This document shows positions 9,837 to 21,860 of a stretch of 64,000 nucleotides of DNA, one piece after another (position 1 is the first letter of the stretch; the number at the start of each line of letters is the position of its first letter). Under the pieces are notes generated by a model, which saw only the letters and a list, made by a program, of their open reading frames with translations, was not told the origin of the DNA and ran no database searches. Made by a program: the position numbers and the translations under genes. This DNA comes from Ascaphus truei (lineage: Eukaryota; Chordata; Amphibia; Anura; Ascaphidae): NCBI GenBank assembly GCA_036426205.1, contig WSYH01000085.1, forward strand, positions 248,001 through 312,000. Reading direction: 5' to 3'.

Positions 9837-10500
9837 AGGGGGGGGTTACTGTGAGGCTCTGGGAGCCACACCGCCATTGGCGTACTCCCCACTCACCTGC
9901 ACCACCGCGGGCTCCTCTGCTTGCTCCCGCCTCCCTCCATGCCGCCCGACCGCCGCCGCACTAAGGCGTGCACGCCTGCACCATCTAAATAGTGCGGTCT
10001 ATGGCACGCACAGCACGCACTCGGCCACACACACGGAGGCGCGGCCATGCACACGAGAGCGTGATCAAACCAAGTAGCCCTGCCTCCTCGCTCTCACAGG
10101 TGCTCATTACACCTGCTCTCTTCTTACCACAACCTCTGTTGGCCACACACCTCCACGCTGCAATTCTCCTATTGGACGCTCTCTCCTACTTGTGCTCAGC
10201 TGTGCCACTGGCACTTTGGCTGAGCATAAAACCAGTTCCTGTTCTAATCACTCTCTGCCTCCCTAGTCCTGTCGTGTTTATCAGTGTTCCTCCCATGTAC
10301 CGACCCGGCTTCCTCCTCGACTACTCCAAACTCTTGGCTTCAGACCCCGGCTACGGCAAACGACCACTCTGCTCTCTCCGCACCTGACCTTGGCTTACGG
10401 TAAAACTACTCCATTCCCCTCTCCAACCCTGGACTCGGCTAACAGTTCTTTGAACTATCCATACATCTCCAATTCTGACCCGGTGACCCAGACCAACCTA
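9837..10500 (+). repeat. Polypurine tract and 3' LTR of outer gypsy element
   Basis: GAAGGGGGGGGTTAC at 9835-9849 is a polypurine tract directly before TGTGAGGCTC, the same first seven bases as the inner element's LTR. The LTR has a TATA-like GCATAAAAC near 10223. It shares the TACCGACC..GGCTTACGG block order with the inner LTR but is diverged. The right end is not sharply defined, and no matching target duplication can be found because the left part of the element is missing. Confidence 0.7.
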
Positions 10501-10798
10501 GGGGTCTATGCAGTAAGCAGCGGAAAAATGCATTAGCCAGGTTTGGAATTCGCCATGTTTTTGGCGTGTTAATCTTGCTGTATGCAGGAAGAGCCTAATC
10601 CCTGGTGAATGAATGCGCCACCACCATTTGAAAGAATGGCAAGTAACCTGTGGCAAGACAGGCTGCCTGGCGAGAATCTGCCTAGAAGCCGTCCCCTGCC
10701 GAGATGTGTTTGCAGCAAAGAGAGAACCGCTGCTCTCTCGGCGCAAACATCGGCACATTAAAAATTATTTTAAATACAATTTTATTCATAGTGTATAT

Positions 10799-11043
10799 GT
10801 GCAGGGTGTCTCCGGAGCTGAACCACATTGGTTTCAGGTCCGGGGACCCCCTGCTTCCCGAGATACAGGCCCCTTTATGAGGTGCCGGTATCCCTCTGCA
10901 TTTAAATGTCCCGATCACTTAACCGCGGAATGTAAACAAAGCAGAGGGATACCGGCACCCCCTAAAGGGGCCTGTATCTAAGGAAGCAGGGGGTCCCTGG
11001 ACCTAAAACCAAAGCGGTTCAGCTTCGGAGACCCTCTGCACAT
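10799..11043. repeat. Foldback repeat A (inverted repeat about 110-bp arms)
   Basis: The left arm TGTGCAGGGTGTCTCC.. and the right arm ..GGAGACCCTCTGCACA are reverse complements with few mismatches. Arms contain GGGACCCCCTGCTTCC and AGGGGCCTGTATCT. There is no coding capacity. It is related to the neighbouring palindrome at 11103-11458. Confidence 0.8.
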
Positions 11044-11102
11044 CTACAGTATGGTATGAATAAAACACCCATATCAATAAACACTCATTCCTTTCCTTTG
11101 CA

Positions 11103-11458
11103 GCTATGTGCTATGGTAACGAAGCAGCATGAATGTATTTTTAATAATATTGTACAGTGAGCAGGGGGTGCCCTGAGCTGAACCACATTGCTTTGTGGAC
11201 CAGAGACCCCCTGCTTCCCAAGTTACAGGCCCTCGTATGTGTCATCGGGTGGCAGTGTTGCCGCCATCTTTATAGCGTCCCATACGCGCCGTGCCCGCTA
11301 TAAATATGGTGGCGACACTGTAACCGATTCCCCAAACTGGGGCCTGTAACTCGGGAAGCAGGGGGTCCCTGAGCCAGAAATCAATGCGGTTCAGCTCAGG
11401 AGACCCCCTGCTTTCGCACAATATTATTAAAATACATAAATGCTGCTTCATTACCATA
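11103..11458. repeat. Foldback repeat B, related to foldback A
   Basis: Arms run from CTATGGTAACGAAGCAGC to GCTGCTTCATTACCATAG and share the internal GCAGGGGGT..GAGCTGAACC segment with foldback A. Two related palindromes lie side by side, typical of non-autonomous DNA elements. TSDs were not resolved. Confidence 0.75.
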
Positions 11459-11824
11459 GTGGATAGCCGCTAAGGAAATGCAGGGGTTAAGGCATAATCG
11501 CATGTTTATTGGGGACATTTGCCCCCAATAAACATAGCAATAAACGACATACACCCCCTGTGTATTTAAAATACATAAACACTGGGCGCATGCGCGACTG
11601 ACTGGGAGATGGCAGCTTAAGCTGAGAGCTCCTCTGATCCCCAGCGCATTTAAATCAATAAGTACAATAAAAACCCACCCAAACTCGGAGCAGAACATAC
11701 CCTCAGCAGCATTGAAGCGGCGGCTATATCAATAACTCGGGCCACGACAAAAAGCACTAACAGATAGTCCCTGGATCTGAGATCTTATTTCTGGCACACA
11801 GAGCAAGCAAAGGCTAGGGACGAG

Positions 11825-12712
11825 ATGGCCATGTCTGCGGGCGGGAGTTCTGACACGGACTCCACGCAGGGCAGGGGAGACCCAGAAGAGGAAGTGGGGT
11901 TGCAGCCCGTCCTACGGAAGGACATGACTAAGTTCTTAAATGAAATAAAAGACTTTTTCCGCAGTGAAATAGATGGGCTGCGCAAGGACATACAGGGAAT
12001 AGGAGAACGCACCCACGAGCTGGAGCAGCAGATGGATGTCTCTATGGAGTGCCACCAGCACACGGGACAAGAATTAACCCACATAAAACAAAGGTTTCTC
12101 GAACTGGAAGAGAAGCAGGAAGACGGGGAAAACAGAGACAGGAGAAACAATCTCCGGCTGAGAGGCATACCTGAGGATGTCATGGACATCGAGGACTTTG
12201 TGGGGAGGTGGATGGAGTCCCTGCTGCCAGATAAATCCCCTTCCGAGCTCCAACTGGACATATGCGACCGTGCCTTGCGAGTGAAACCTCTTCCCAACAA
12301 TCCCCCGCGCGATGTCATCCTGCGCATCCACTATTTTAAAATAAAAGAGGCGCTTAGTAAAATCACAAGGGCATCCCCCACACTCCAGTTCGAGGAAGGG
12401 ATATTGTCTGTCTATCAGGACAAATCCCGCACTACACTAAATAGAAGACGGGCGCTACAACCTCTTACAAAAGTACTGAGAGAGAGGGGCATACGTTACA
12501 GATGGGTTTTCCCCTTTGGACTCCTCGTCATTAAAGATGGCAAAGCCCACAGCATACGGCATTTGGATGAGGGGGCAGCACTCCTACAAACCCTAGGGGT
12601 TAAGGACAAGCTCCCGCAGCAACCAGAGCAGCGCCAGACTGCAGAAACCTCCTGGACACGAGTGAGCAGGGCGGCCGAGAACAGGAAGACCAGCAACAAA
12701 AACAAACCCTGA
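11825..12712 (+). CDS. L1 ORF1 protein (RNA-binding nucleic-acid chaperone)
   Basis: An intact 295-codon ORF. In the L1 family this protein trimerises through a coiled coil and coats element RNA in the cytoplasm. Here residues about 40-100 are acidic/heptad-rich (FFRSEIDGLRKDIQ, HELEQQMD, LELEEKQED), fitting the coiled coil. RRNNLRLRGIPED (about 105-117) is the RRM start. FGLLVIKDGKAHSIR and DEGAALLQTLGV belong to the C-terminal domain. The ATG at 11825 is the first after the upstream stop and has a purine at -3. The ORF is uninterrupted although the downstream ORF2 is dead, so it may be kept open by chance or by recent age. Confidence 0.88.
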   Translation: MAMSAGGSSDTDSTQGRGDPEEEVGLQPVLRKDMTKFLNEIKDFFRSEIDGLRKDIQGIGERTHELEQQMDVSMECHQHTGQELTHIKQRFLELEEKQEDGENRDRRNNLRLRGIPEDVMDIEDFVGRWMESLLPDKSPSELQLDICDRALRVKPLPNNPPRDVILRIHYFKIKEALSKITRASPTLQFEEGILSVYQDKSRTTLNRRRALQPLTKVLRERGIRYRWVFPFGLLVIKDGKAHSIRHLDEGAALLQTLGVKDKLPQQPEQRQTAETSWTRVSRAAENRKTSNKNKP

Positions 12713-14370
12713 GGACTGGAGGGTGGATCGGCCTGGATAATGCCCCCTAGTTATACCCTTGATGCTCCTGGCTGACCGGGCGGCACGTTGCCCCCTGGGA
12801 TGTCACGGATCCTGGCTGAAGGGACAAAGTTTCTATTTATAACCTGTTGCTGCAGTTTGAAGCGGCTTTAAAGTCATCCTCCAGCGAAGCCAAAGCCAGC
12901 GGACCCCTGCTAGAAGCGTGAGGAATACCGTGTTCCTGTGCAGAGACAATGGCCACCAAGATGGCGCCTCCTGCATCTGCATTGAAGTGCCGAGGAAGAA
13001 GCGGGAGATTTTTGCGGGCAAATATGGTGCCCCTGCAAAAGGCGCGAACGGACTGATGCCAGGCAAGTGGGCGGGAGGGGAGGAGGCGGAGGCGGAGTTC
13101 TGGGAGGAGGAAGTAGGAGGCCCCACTTACCTGATCCAAGGACAACAGGATCTGACGTCAGCCGGAGGCAGGGCACCCGGATATGACGTCATCAACGAAC
13201 CAACCCGGAAGTGAAGAAGGGAACTGTCGGGGACCTGAGGCAGAGGTACGCGCATTCCTCAGCCGAGGGACCCGATGGACAGCGGAGTGGGGGGGAGGGG
13301 AGCAGAGACAATGGGAGGGGGGCCCAGGGGAGAGGCATGGCGGCGAGCGGTACGAAGCAGCCCCATATCATAGTAGGTTGCAAATGCGGAAGCGGATATC
13401 ACACGGAGCATCAGGCACCATATTTAGGGGGCGGAGAAGGAGGGGAGGTTGGAGGAGGACAGGAAAGAGGGCAGATGAGGAGAGGATAAGAGGGGGAGAG
13501 AGGGCAAGAAGAGAGTGCTGAGGGTAGAGAGAGGAAAGAGAGAAGGGGGGGAGGTAGAGTAGAAGGGGAGTATGAGGAGGAGCATACCGGAGGGGAGGAA
13601 CAACAAGAGAATAGGGAGGGCGCTGTTAGATTGGAGACCGAAAAGAAGGAGGAGGTAAGAAAATGCATAGGAGGAGTAAAAATACAAATGAGTGCACAAC
13701 AAAATAAAAAAAACAACGCAGGAAAGAGGATAGGCAGTTAAACAAGTTAACACATGGTTAGCGCAACAGGTTAATTAATCCATACAAGGGTACAGAGGGG
13801 GGAAAAAAGACAAAGTTTTAAGTTGAAGTTTTAAAAAGTTGAGTTTCCCAGGAAAGCTGGGTGGAAGAGTTACACAATGGCATAAACTATAAGAGTATTT
13901 AGTTTTACATAAGATAATGCTCCATAGCGCGGGGGGTTAGGAGGTAGCTCCGCTCTCCTGGCAGTAGGCATGGGCCTCAACCACACTGACCAGGGTACAT
14001 TGAGGTCAGTTGGGAAAGACCCGGGGAATGTGGACTTCCTACAGAACTGGAGCCTTGCAGTGATGAACGGTGCAGTGGATGCAAGGTCACGGGGTCCCCG
14101 GGCACATGAGCTCAGACCAGCAAGGTCTGGTAAAAGCTCAGAACAGTTGATATTGCTGTCTATTATGATGCTGTCTATACTACATGTTGTGTTGTCTCCC
14201 CTGTCTGTTTTTGTGCGTATCCCCCCCCCCCCTCCTATCCCGACCCACCACATGGAGCGACAACAGGAGCATTCGGAGCCACGCGGTCTAACGGCAACTC
14301 AGCCATCGTCCAGCAAAATCACCCGTATCAGTGCACAGAATAGGGTAAGCAGATCTATACACACACCACA
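12713..14370 (+). promoter_or_regulatory. Long inter-ORF spacer with promoter-like GC-rich core
   Basis: No supported gene. Between 12945 and 13215 the sequence has the look of a CpG promoter. AAGATGGCGCC (12959) matches a YY1 site, GTGGGCGGGAGGGG (13066) and GGAGGCGGAGGC are Sp1-like GC boxes, CTGACGTCAG (13151) and ATGACGTCAT (13183) are full CRE palindromes, and ACCCGGAAGTG (13204) is an ETS site. A 400-bp purine-rich GA/GGA tract follows (13270-13660). This could be an inserted LTR or promoter, or a genuine internal L1 promoter. Site names are pattern matches only. Confidence 0.45.
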
Positions 14371-17300
14371 ATGTCTGTAACCTGGTTATCTCAAAATGTG
14401 AAAGGCTTTAATAGTCCGCAGAAGCGGAGGGTTGCCATTTCTCAATATAAGAAAAAGAAGATAGATGTTTTGTTCCTACAGGAAACACACTTCAGAGCCA
14501 GACACAACCCCAAATATCTAGATGCCCAATACCCGCAGTTTTATTTAGCCTCAGAAAGAGAAAAAAAGAAAGGGGTGGCTATACTCCTACACAATAATTT
14601 CCCATTCAAAATAGATAAGATTAAAAGAGATGTGGAAGGCAGATATCTTATTCTGATAGGGACAATACAAAACAGTAGATTGACCTTGGCCTCAGTCTAT
14701 GCCCCATGCGAGAACGACCCGCAGTTCTTTAGATCTTTCTTCACACTCCTAAACAGGATCGCAGAGGGCAGTATAGTACTTGCTGGGGACCTTAATAAAC
14801 GCTTGGACCCAGATATGGACAGAACACAGACGAAACATAGAGACAGAGCGGAAGGGGTCACAGCACTCCAACAGGGAATCAGAGAGAATCAGCTGGTGGA
14901 TATTTGGAGGGAACAACACCCTGGGGAGCGGAGTTACACATTTTACTCAAACCCACACGACAGCTACAGCAGGATCGACTAATTTTTGGTGTCAGCTAGA
15001 CTGGTCCCCCAGATCACCTACTCAGGGATACATGATATTTCATGGTCCGATCATGCACCAATTGAGCTGAGGTGCTCCCAGATCAAGCTGTTCAGCCCGG
15101 GAGCAAACTGGAAACTAAATGAGTCTTTATTAAAGATCCCAGAAACCGCGCAACAAATTAAAGCCGAGATCTCACAATTCTTTAAAGCTAACACCGGCAG
15201 TTTGGAATCCCACGTCACCTTGTGGGAGGCTCACAAGGCCACTATGTGAGGGGTCCTGATAAATATAGCAGCGGGTAAGAAAAAAGCGAGGAAGCTAAAA
15301 CAAAAGTATTAAGGGAGAGGCTCCATGAGCTCTCTATAAAGCATACCCAATCCGGCAACGCAGACACATTGAAGGAGTTGAAGGACATAAGAATAGAGCT
15401 TAACCTCCTCCTCACCTCCCAGGCTGAGAAAGAACTGAGTTGGACAAAGAGGAAATTTTTTGAAAAATCGAACAAGCCAGATACCATGCTAGCTAGGAAA
15501 ATTCGCAATAAACAACACAACTACACAATCCATGCGATTAAGACTAGAACGGGAGAGCTAACAGCCAATCCCAAACACATAATCGAGGAGTTTAGAGCAT
15601 ACTATGCAAAGCTATATGATGGCCAGAAGGTTCGGCATAACGCTAAATTAAATAAGGCTTTAGGCGAATGTTTAGCCAAAGCGAACCTACAAAAACTGAC
15701 AAGGTTGGAGCGGGAGTTCCTTGTTAAGGAGTTTACAGCGGAGGAACTAAAAGAGGTAGTTGTTAACCTTAAACCTGCTAAAGCTCCAGGCCCAGATGGA
15801 TTTTCTAACTTGTATTATAAAAAATATATAGGAATCCTGTCCCCGCACTTGCTGAGGATGTTCAAGCATATTCTAACCGGGGGCTCCTTCTCAGACATGA
15901 TGTTGCAAGCGTCCATCTCAGTGATCCATAAACAGGGCAAAGATCCCACCAATTGTCCAAGCTATCGGCCAATATCTTTGATTAACTCAGATATTAAAAT
16001 GTATTCCAAATTACTGGCCAATAGATTGAGTTCGATTCTGCCTAGGCTGATTCATCCAGATCAGGTTGGCTTCATCGCAGGTAGGCAAGAGGCCGATAAT
16101 ACTAGAAGGATAATTGATACTATAGATTACATAAATGCCAACAAGATCCCGGGAATGATTGTAAACCTAGACACAGAAAAAGCCTTTGACAGAATCGACT
16201 GGCCATACTGTACCTGGATGCCACGCTTGCAGCATTTGGAATGGGGGAAACGGTGATACGGGCAATCAAAGCGCTGTACATAAATCCAACAGCGCGGGTA
16301 ATCCATCAAGGGTACCCATCAGACTCGCTGCAAATTAAAAGTGGTACAAGACAGGGCTGCCCACTTTTGCCACTGTTGTTTGCCCTATGCATGGAATCAC
16401 TTGCAAACCACATTCGCAGTAATAAAGACATCATGGGAATCTACATACAATCTCAGGAGTACAAAACCGCGTTATACGCCGATGATGTTATCCTGACAAT
16501 GTCAAAGCCCCTAGTCTCCCTACCCAACCTCTTTGACCTCCTGGACAAATTCAACTCAGATTCGGGGTTTAAAATCAACCAATCAAAATCAGAGGCGCTA
16601 AGCCTGAACCTCCCCAAAACTACCGAAAAACTAGTAGAGATTAACTTCAATCTGAATTGGCAACCCAAGATGATTAAATACCTGGGAGTTAATCTCACAA
16701 AGGAGGTCAAATTGCTATATAAGGCAAATTACCCCAATCTCCTGGATTGGAAGAATTTATAGCGTGACGATGAACCTTCTGCCCAGACTCTTATACCTTT
16801 TCCAGACACTCCCCATACCCATAGATAGAGCGGAGATAAGTGACTTGCAGGCTCAGATCTTTAAATTTATATGGCACAATAGGAAAGCTAGGATTCCAGC
16901 AACAACACTGATTAAACCCAAAACAGCAGGCGGACTGGCGGTGCCTTGCTTGTTCTCATATTACAGAGCGGCACAATTGAGCCAAATTATTCAATGACAC
17001 ATAGATCCTGAGCGCCGTAGATGGGTGAAGCTGGAGAGCGAGCTGTGTACCCCATTGGACATTCAGAATCTGATTTGATACCCAAAACTTAGGTTAAAGA
17101 AAATCTCGAGACCGCTCTCCTCAATAACCAACTCACTCTCGATTTGGGAAGCCACTAAATTTAAATGCGCCTTAACCAAGCGATACTCCCTGATTAGATT
17201 GTGCTCCAGGGCTGGACGAGGGACACTTTATAGTCTGGAAGCAGAAGGGATACGGGAGGTTGAGGGATCTGGAGGGCATAAGCACCATTCAAACATTCAC

Positions 17301-17556
17301 GCAAATTCAGGCAGACAAAGGCATCCCTAACACAGAATTTTTTAGATACCTCCAGATCCGGGCATTTTACACCAAATACAAGAACCGTCCTAAAGTGACG
17401 AATTTCGAATCGCTCTGTGCACGAGGGCACAACACCTCGGGACTTACATCTCAGTTGTACAGAGAGATAGTCGATCCTGGGATCGGCCCCAACACACATC
17501 TTGACTACATGACCCACTGGGAGAGGGACTTAGGGGAGACTTTAGAGGACGATTAG
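14371..17556 (+). pseudogene. L1 ORF2 (endonuclease + reverse transcriptase), degenerate
   Basis: The endonuclease starts MSVTWLSQNVKGFNS and has LFLQETHFRA, VYAPCEND, LAGDLNKRLD and SDHAPIEL (catalytic SDH). A TAA at 14980 replaces the codon after SRID. RT motifs are KAPGPDGFSNLYYK, SYRPISLINSDIK, HPDQVGFIAGRQ, DTEKAFDRIDW, RQGCPLLPLLFAL and LYADDVILTM (YADD at 16474-16485). The post-RT region continues in pieces to 17556 (LLPRLLYLFQTLPIPI and FIWHNRKARI). At least six stops or frameshifts are visible, including those at 15247, 16241 and 16762. Overall similarity to the 1512-3690 copy is high, so both belong to the same LINE group. Confidence 0.88.
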
Positions 17557-19197
17557 ATTCTTTTCATCTATAGCTAATGTATTTATCAGCTTTATTTTGT
17601 CATTGTTGTGAATAATGTAATTTGTATTTAGTTAAAGGTTAATTGTAATGGCTTCTTTATGGTACTTATTAGAATGATGGTGGTTACTTTAAATTAGAAT
17701 TGTTTTGGCATATGTTTTGGCTTTAGGAATTGAATAGGGAATTGTATAATTGATTTGTATTGTATTGTAATTGTTTGAGAAATGGATTAATTGATTGATG
17801 CTAATTGTATTGATGTTGCTTAGTTTTTATTTGATTTTCATGATGGCATTGCTTGTTAGGGACATGTTCATATTGTATTTTATTGTTCATATATTTTGCC
17901 TAGTGTTACACGATGCACACATTAATTGCATCATGTACACACTCAATGCAATTGTGTGACTTCATATACATTTGTGTAGCTGCATTTTTGATGTTTTATA
18001 TTACAATGGCTGATGGATTTTATTTAACATGCATGTGGTGATTTTAAGATTAAAATTCATGTTTTGATTTATGCATTTTTATGTGTTTCATAATGGGCAA
18101 ATAATCTATTATCCATATCTGGATATAGTTATTTGGCACATTATTGTACAGTATGTGTGTGGGGGGGTTGGGGGATGTATGTATTGAATGTATAGGTCAG
18201 GTTTATTTATTTTACATTCAGGGTTGGTTCCTTGGTTCTGCGAGAGACCTCTGGAGACCACCTGAGGTATCCTTGGGTATCTCACAGGTACCAGGCTGCG
18301 TTGTCCACAGGTGACACCTGCAGGGAAGAACCGGTGGCCTCACATCCGTGGGGGCACTGCGGACCCGTAGTGAGCACCCGTGGGTCCCCAGACCCCCGTG
18401 AGAACCACCCGAGGCCCCTCAGACACCTGTGAGTCTGACCCGGGGCCCCCAGACATCCACGGGCCTACCGTGGGGACACAATTGTGGCCAATGGTGACCT
18501 GCGGAGACCACCTGGGGGCTATGGCACTTGGCGGGACCAAACAACATGCCTCCAGAACCTGTATGAAACAAGTTGCTTGTACTCTGTATGTCTCTCAGGT
18601 GACCCATCGGGCCACCGGGGACTAGCGTGGGGCTGGGGTATGAACCCTTTATGTAAAAGAATACATCATGTATTTATGGGGAGGCACAGGGGGTGGGTAA
18701 TGTATTTAATAATAGAATGATGTTATTGTGGGGCTGTGTATTGTTTTATTGTGGGTACTGGGGGTGGGGGAGGGGGTATTTGCCCCAGGTTATTTGTGGT
18801 AGGCCTCCTGGCTGGGTATTGGGTGAGGGTGGTTAGGCCTCACGGGTGGGGGGTTAGTGGGGAGGGTATGTAGGCCTCCCGAGTGGGGTCAGGGTGGGTT
18901 AACCCCTTAATGACTGTAGCGGTTATAACCGCTATGGTGATTAAGGGTTTAGGGACATTACAATGGATGTTTTATTCTTGTTTATGCATTGCAGCAGCGA
19001 TGGGGCATGGGCAATGAAGATTGAGGATGGCCTTCATCATGACAGCCGGACAAGGGTGAGTGCTATATGTATTTAATGTATTTTGTTTCTTTATGTATTT
19101 TAATGGGCACATTCACTTTATCCTTTGTGCCTATTACATACGTGTATGTGCATATATGTGTTTGTTGGGGGGTATAGGGGTTTGTTGGGTAATTAGT

Positions 19198-19223
19198 TAT
19201 ATTTATATCTATATATATATATT

Positions 19224-19260
<37 letters not shown>

Positions 19261-19262
19261 CT
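19198..19262. repeat. AT dinucleotide microsatellite
   Basis: Run of TA/AT dinucleotides followed by a 60-bp CT-rich stretch. Apparent ORFs here are simple-sequence artefacts. Confidence 0.9.
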
Positions 19263-19407
19263 CTAAATCTCTCATATCTTCTCTTCTCTCTATCTTCTCT
19301 ATCTCTCTTCTATACTTTCTAGTATACTAGCATATATTTCTGTCTTTTATTCTCTTTATTATTTCTTCGTTCGGTTGGGCTGTTGTGTTGTGTTTTTCTT
19401 TTTTATT

Positions 19408-19625
19408 GTGGGTAGCGGGGGTGGGTGAAGGGGGTATTTGGCCCCAACGGTGGTTTGTTTAGGGCTTGCGGGTGGGTAGCGGGAGGCCTTAACCCCTTCA
19501 TGACCGTAGCGGTATTAACAGCTACGGTCGTGAAGGGGTTAAGGGCACCCGCAACCCCCCCGCAAGGCCTAAACAAACAACAAGGGCCAAATACATTCTT
19601 CACCCATCCCCGCTACCCACAATAA
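19408..19625. repeat. Large palindrome with TTAACCCCTTCA core
   Basis: Arms of about 100 bp (GTGGGTAGCGGGG.. and ..CCCCGCTACCCAC) enclose CCTTCATGACCGTAGC / GCTACGGTCGTGAAGG. The core repeats the palindrome seen at 18901-18965. A MITE-like foldback element. Confidence 0.75.
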
Positions 19626-20417
19626 ACCTGGCACGGCGGCTTAACCCCTTCATTGCTTTAGCGTTTACCCGCTTAGGTAATGAAGTGGGCTTTAAATGCA
19701 TTTTTCCTGCCTCGGATGCATGCCGGGGGGCTCCGGTGCTGTTATTAATGGTATCAGCTCAGGAGACGCCCGGCATCAATCACAGCCAGGAAAAAGGCCT
19801 GAATTTTTTCGAAGTGCCGATCCGCCGCTCATCAGCAGCCTCTCACAATCAACTTGCCAACTTTTTGTGGCGTGCTGGATTCGGCAAAAAAACGCCATTC
19901 TAGAGTGGGGAATAGCGGCGCAAAACTACTCGCCACTACTAGAATTGAGCGTGGCGGAAAAAGTGCCTTTTCGCCGCGCCAATGGCGGAAAAAATTAAAC
20001 CGCCAAACAAATTGGCGTTTTTTTTTGCTTCTCGTCATGTTTTCTCCCCTTACTGAATAGGGGTAGGCATTTTTGGCGTGAAACGGGCGAGAAGTGCCTT
20101 TCCGCCGCTTAATGCATGACCCCCCTACTCTCAAGACGCGCCCTCGTGACTGTGGGTGGCGCTCTATCCATTCCCACCTCAGCACCATGGTCCCGCCTAG
20201 TTTGTGGTGAGCACAGCATGACAATATTGTACCTAATGCGCTTTGCCACACAACGCAACATAGTTGTTTGTTCCCCACATGTGTCAATATCTGTAAAGCA
20301 TTGTATTTGAAGTGTTTATTTTTACCCTCAAACTTGGGCTTACACCACTTAATACATTTATCAATTTCTGTAGTACAACCTTATGATACAATGTCATGCT
20401 CAATAATATATTATATG

Positions 20418-21531
20418 TGTAACACACTCCCCCCCACCCCACAATCGCTGATAGGGACCATGTGGGGAAATCTACATGTATTACCAGGTGTGTTGCAATA
20501 CCTGACAGGCTCACAGGAGGCCTGAGCCTCCGCTGATGGGAACCTGGGGTGTGTCCTGGAACAGACTTACAGCGCCTCTACCTGTTCAGGTTTCTAGAGT
20601 GTAGAATAACCCCTGACTCAGGACCAACATACAGTAACCACATTCACCAGATATATACAGTATATAAACAGTTTACTATATGCAGATAGAACAATATAAC
20701 ACAACAATAACATCAGTAGTGTTACCCTGTAACACTAGGTCTCACAGGGCCATCACCCTACACCATATACCCAAGAGTCCCAAGAGTCCCCACCCAAGTG
20801 TGAGACAGCGCTGCCCACTAAGTTGAGGTGAAGTTGGTGCACTTGATGTGTGATGAAGGTACCTGCCAGGTGTGCCCACACCAAGGCGCGCTGAGAATCT
20901 GTACTTGGAATCCCTTGCTCCAACAGGATGATCCCACGTTGTGATCCGCCTCTGCGATGGATGGCTCCCGCTTGGAGTGATCACTTTGCGAATGTCTTTT
21001 ATCTCTGCTTGCCTGCAGAGTGTTATCCAGTCTTTATCACCAATACCAAGATATATGCTTCCAGGCTATAACCATCACTTATGTTGTCTCTACAAGACCC
21101 TGTCCCTATCCTAGGGGAAGTCCCTGTTGCAGCCACAAGCTAAGGGTGAGTGGGTGAGCGCGCTCAGTTGTATCTTTTCCTCAGTCCCCTGTGGAGCTCT
21201 TTAACATTGGGGCTGCGTGCGCAATCGCCATTGCCCATGCACAACTCTATAATGGCTGCTTTTGCACTCCTGGCCCTCAATGGCTCTGGCTCTACCTGTA
21301 ATGGTTGCCGCTGACCGCTACTCTGCGTGCCAACTCTAACATGGCCGCCGTAACCTTCTGTGCATGCACGAGCCTTCGCGCATGCGCAAGTACGTCAAAA
21401 ATGGTGGCGCCCTGTCGCTGATGCCACCGGGAGCCCCTGGCTACTCACTTGCCCCGAAGCTGCCCCCACCAGGATGACGGTAAGGGAGGGGGACCCGTTG
21501 GACGTGGGGAGCCAGAGGGGACCTGGCTACA
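20418..21531. repeat. Dispersed direct repeat, copy A (LTR-like, TG..CA)
   Basis: Runs from TGTAACACAC to ACCTGGCTACA and is matched along its length by 24965-26286. It contains a GC-rich CpG segment near its end (CATGCGCAAGTACGTC). Ends TG..CA suggest an LTR. Flanks do not give a convincing target duplication. No ORF. Confidence 0.6.
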
Positions 21532-21860
21532 TTCTCCCCTGGTGGAAATACCAACTTTCCCACTTGGAGGACAACGTCACAATACATAATGTTACTCAAT
21601 AAAAATGCAATGCATAACATGTACAACTTATAATACAGTATGCACGTTATCATCAATGGTACAGGACATAATAACCACAGTGATACCTGAGGCCATCTGA
21701 GTGTTAGCTGTTTGCTGAGACCCATAGTGGGGTGTCACTAACTGATCGTGTGAGGACGACTCACTTGACTCCTGTGAGTCTACTTTGATGGAACTGAAGT
21801 CTCTGTAGACTCTTTGAACTCATGATAAATTACAATTTATTTTGCCCATCTTGTGTGCTC

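Larger units (their letters stand above)
3688..10500 (+). mobile_element. Outer chromodomain Ty3/gypsy element, 5' truncated, with three insertions
   Basis: A sushi/chromovirus-type gypsy copy starts abruptly in the RT-RNase H connection (about 3688). It runs through RNase H, integrase zinc-binding, integrase core, chromodomain-like sequence and a polypurine tract into a 3' LTR (from 9850). It is interrupted by a PLE (4566-5398), another gypsy element (5525-8691) and a hAT MITE (9617-9788). Protein similarity to the element at 28305-34225 is strong throughout (for example STVVALIT against STLVAPIT at the left edge). No 5' LTR, gag, protease or main RT domain is present; these were lost at the junction with the L1. 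Confidence 0.85.
11460..17556 (+). mobile_element. L1-clade LINE with ORF1 and ORF2
   Basis: This copy carries both LINE proteins in order, ORF1 (11825-12712, intact) and ORF2 (14371-17556, broken), separated by an unusually long 1.66-kb spacer. The 5' boundary is uncertain and lies between the foldback at 11458 and ORF1. 3' of ORF2 there is AT-rich DNA with no clear poly(A) end. Confidence 0.75.
17557..20417. other. Non-coding AT-rich, GT-rich and palindromic DNA
   Basis: No gene supported. 17557-18230 is AT-rich and may include the L1 3' end. 18230-18620 is GC-rich with repeated CACCTG and CCCCAGA words. 18720-18900 is G-rich with repeated GTGGGG. 18901-18965 is a small palindrome around GTAGCGGTTATAACCGCTA. 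The AT microsatellite and larger palindrome are listed separately. 19690-20120 ends in CCGCCGCTTAATGCATGACCCC, an inverse match to GGGTCTATGCAGTAAGCAGCGG at 10502, so both are ends of one MITE family. Confidence 0.5.

Noticed and set aside
10040..10387. ORF of 131 codons in the outer gypsy LTR
   Set aside because: It lies within the LTR, has no recognisable domain, and the matching LTR regions of relatives do not keep the frame.
13183..13753. ORFs in the GA/GGA-rich tract on both strands
   Set aside because: Low-complexity Gly/Arg/Glu or Ser/Pro/Leu translations reflect the purine run, not a protein.
20100..20320. Possible small gene at 20.1-20.3 kb
   Set aside because: No conserved motif; it abuts a MITE end, and the frames are short on both strands.
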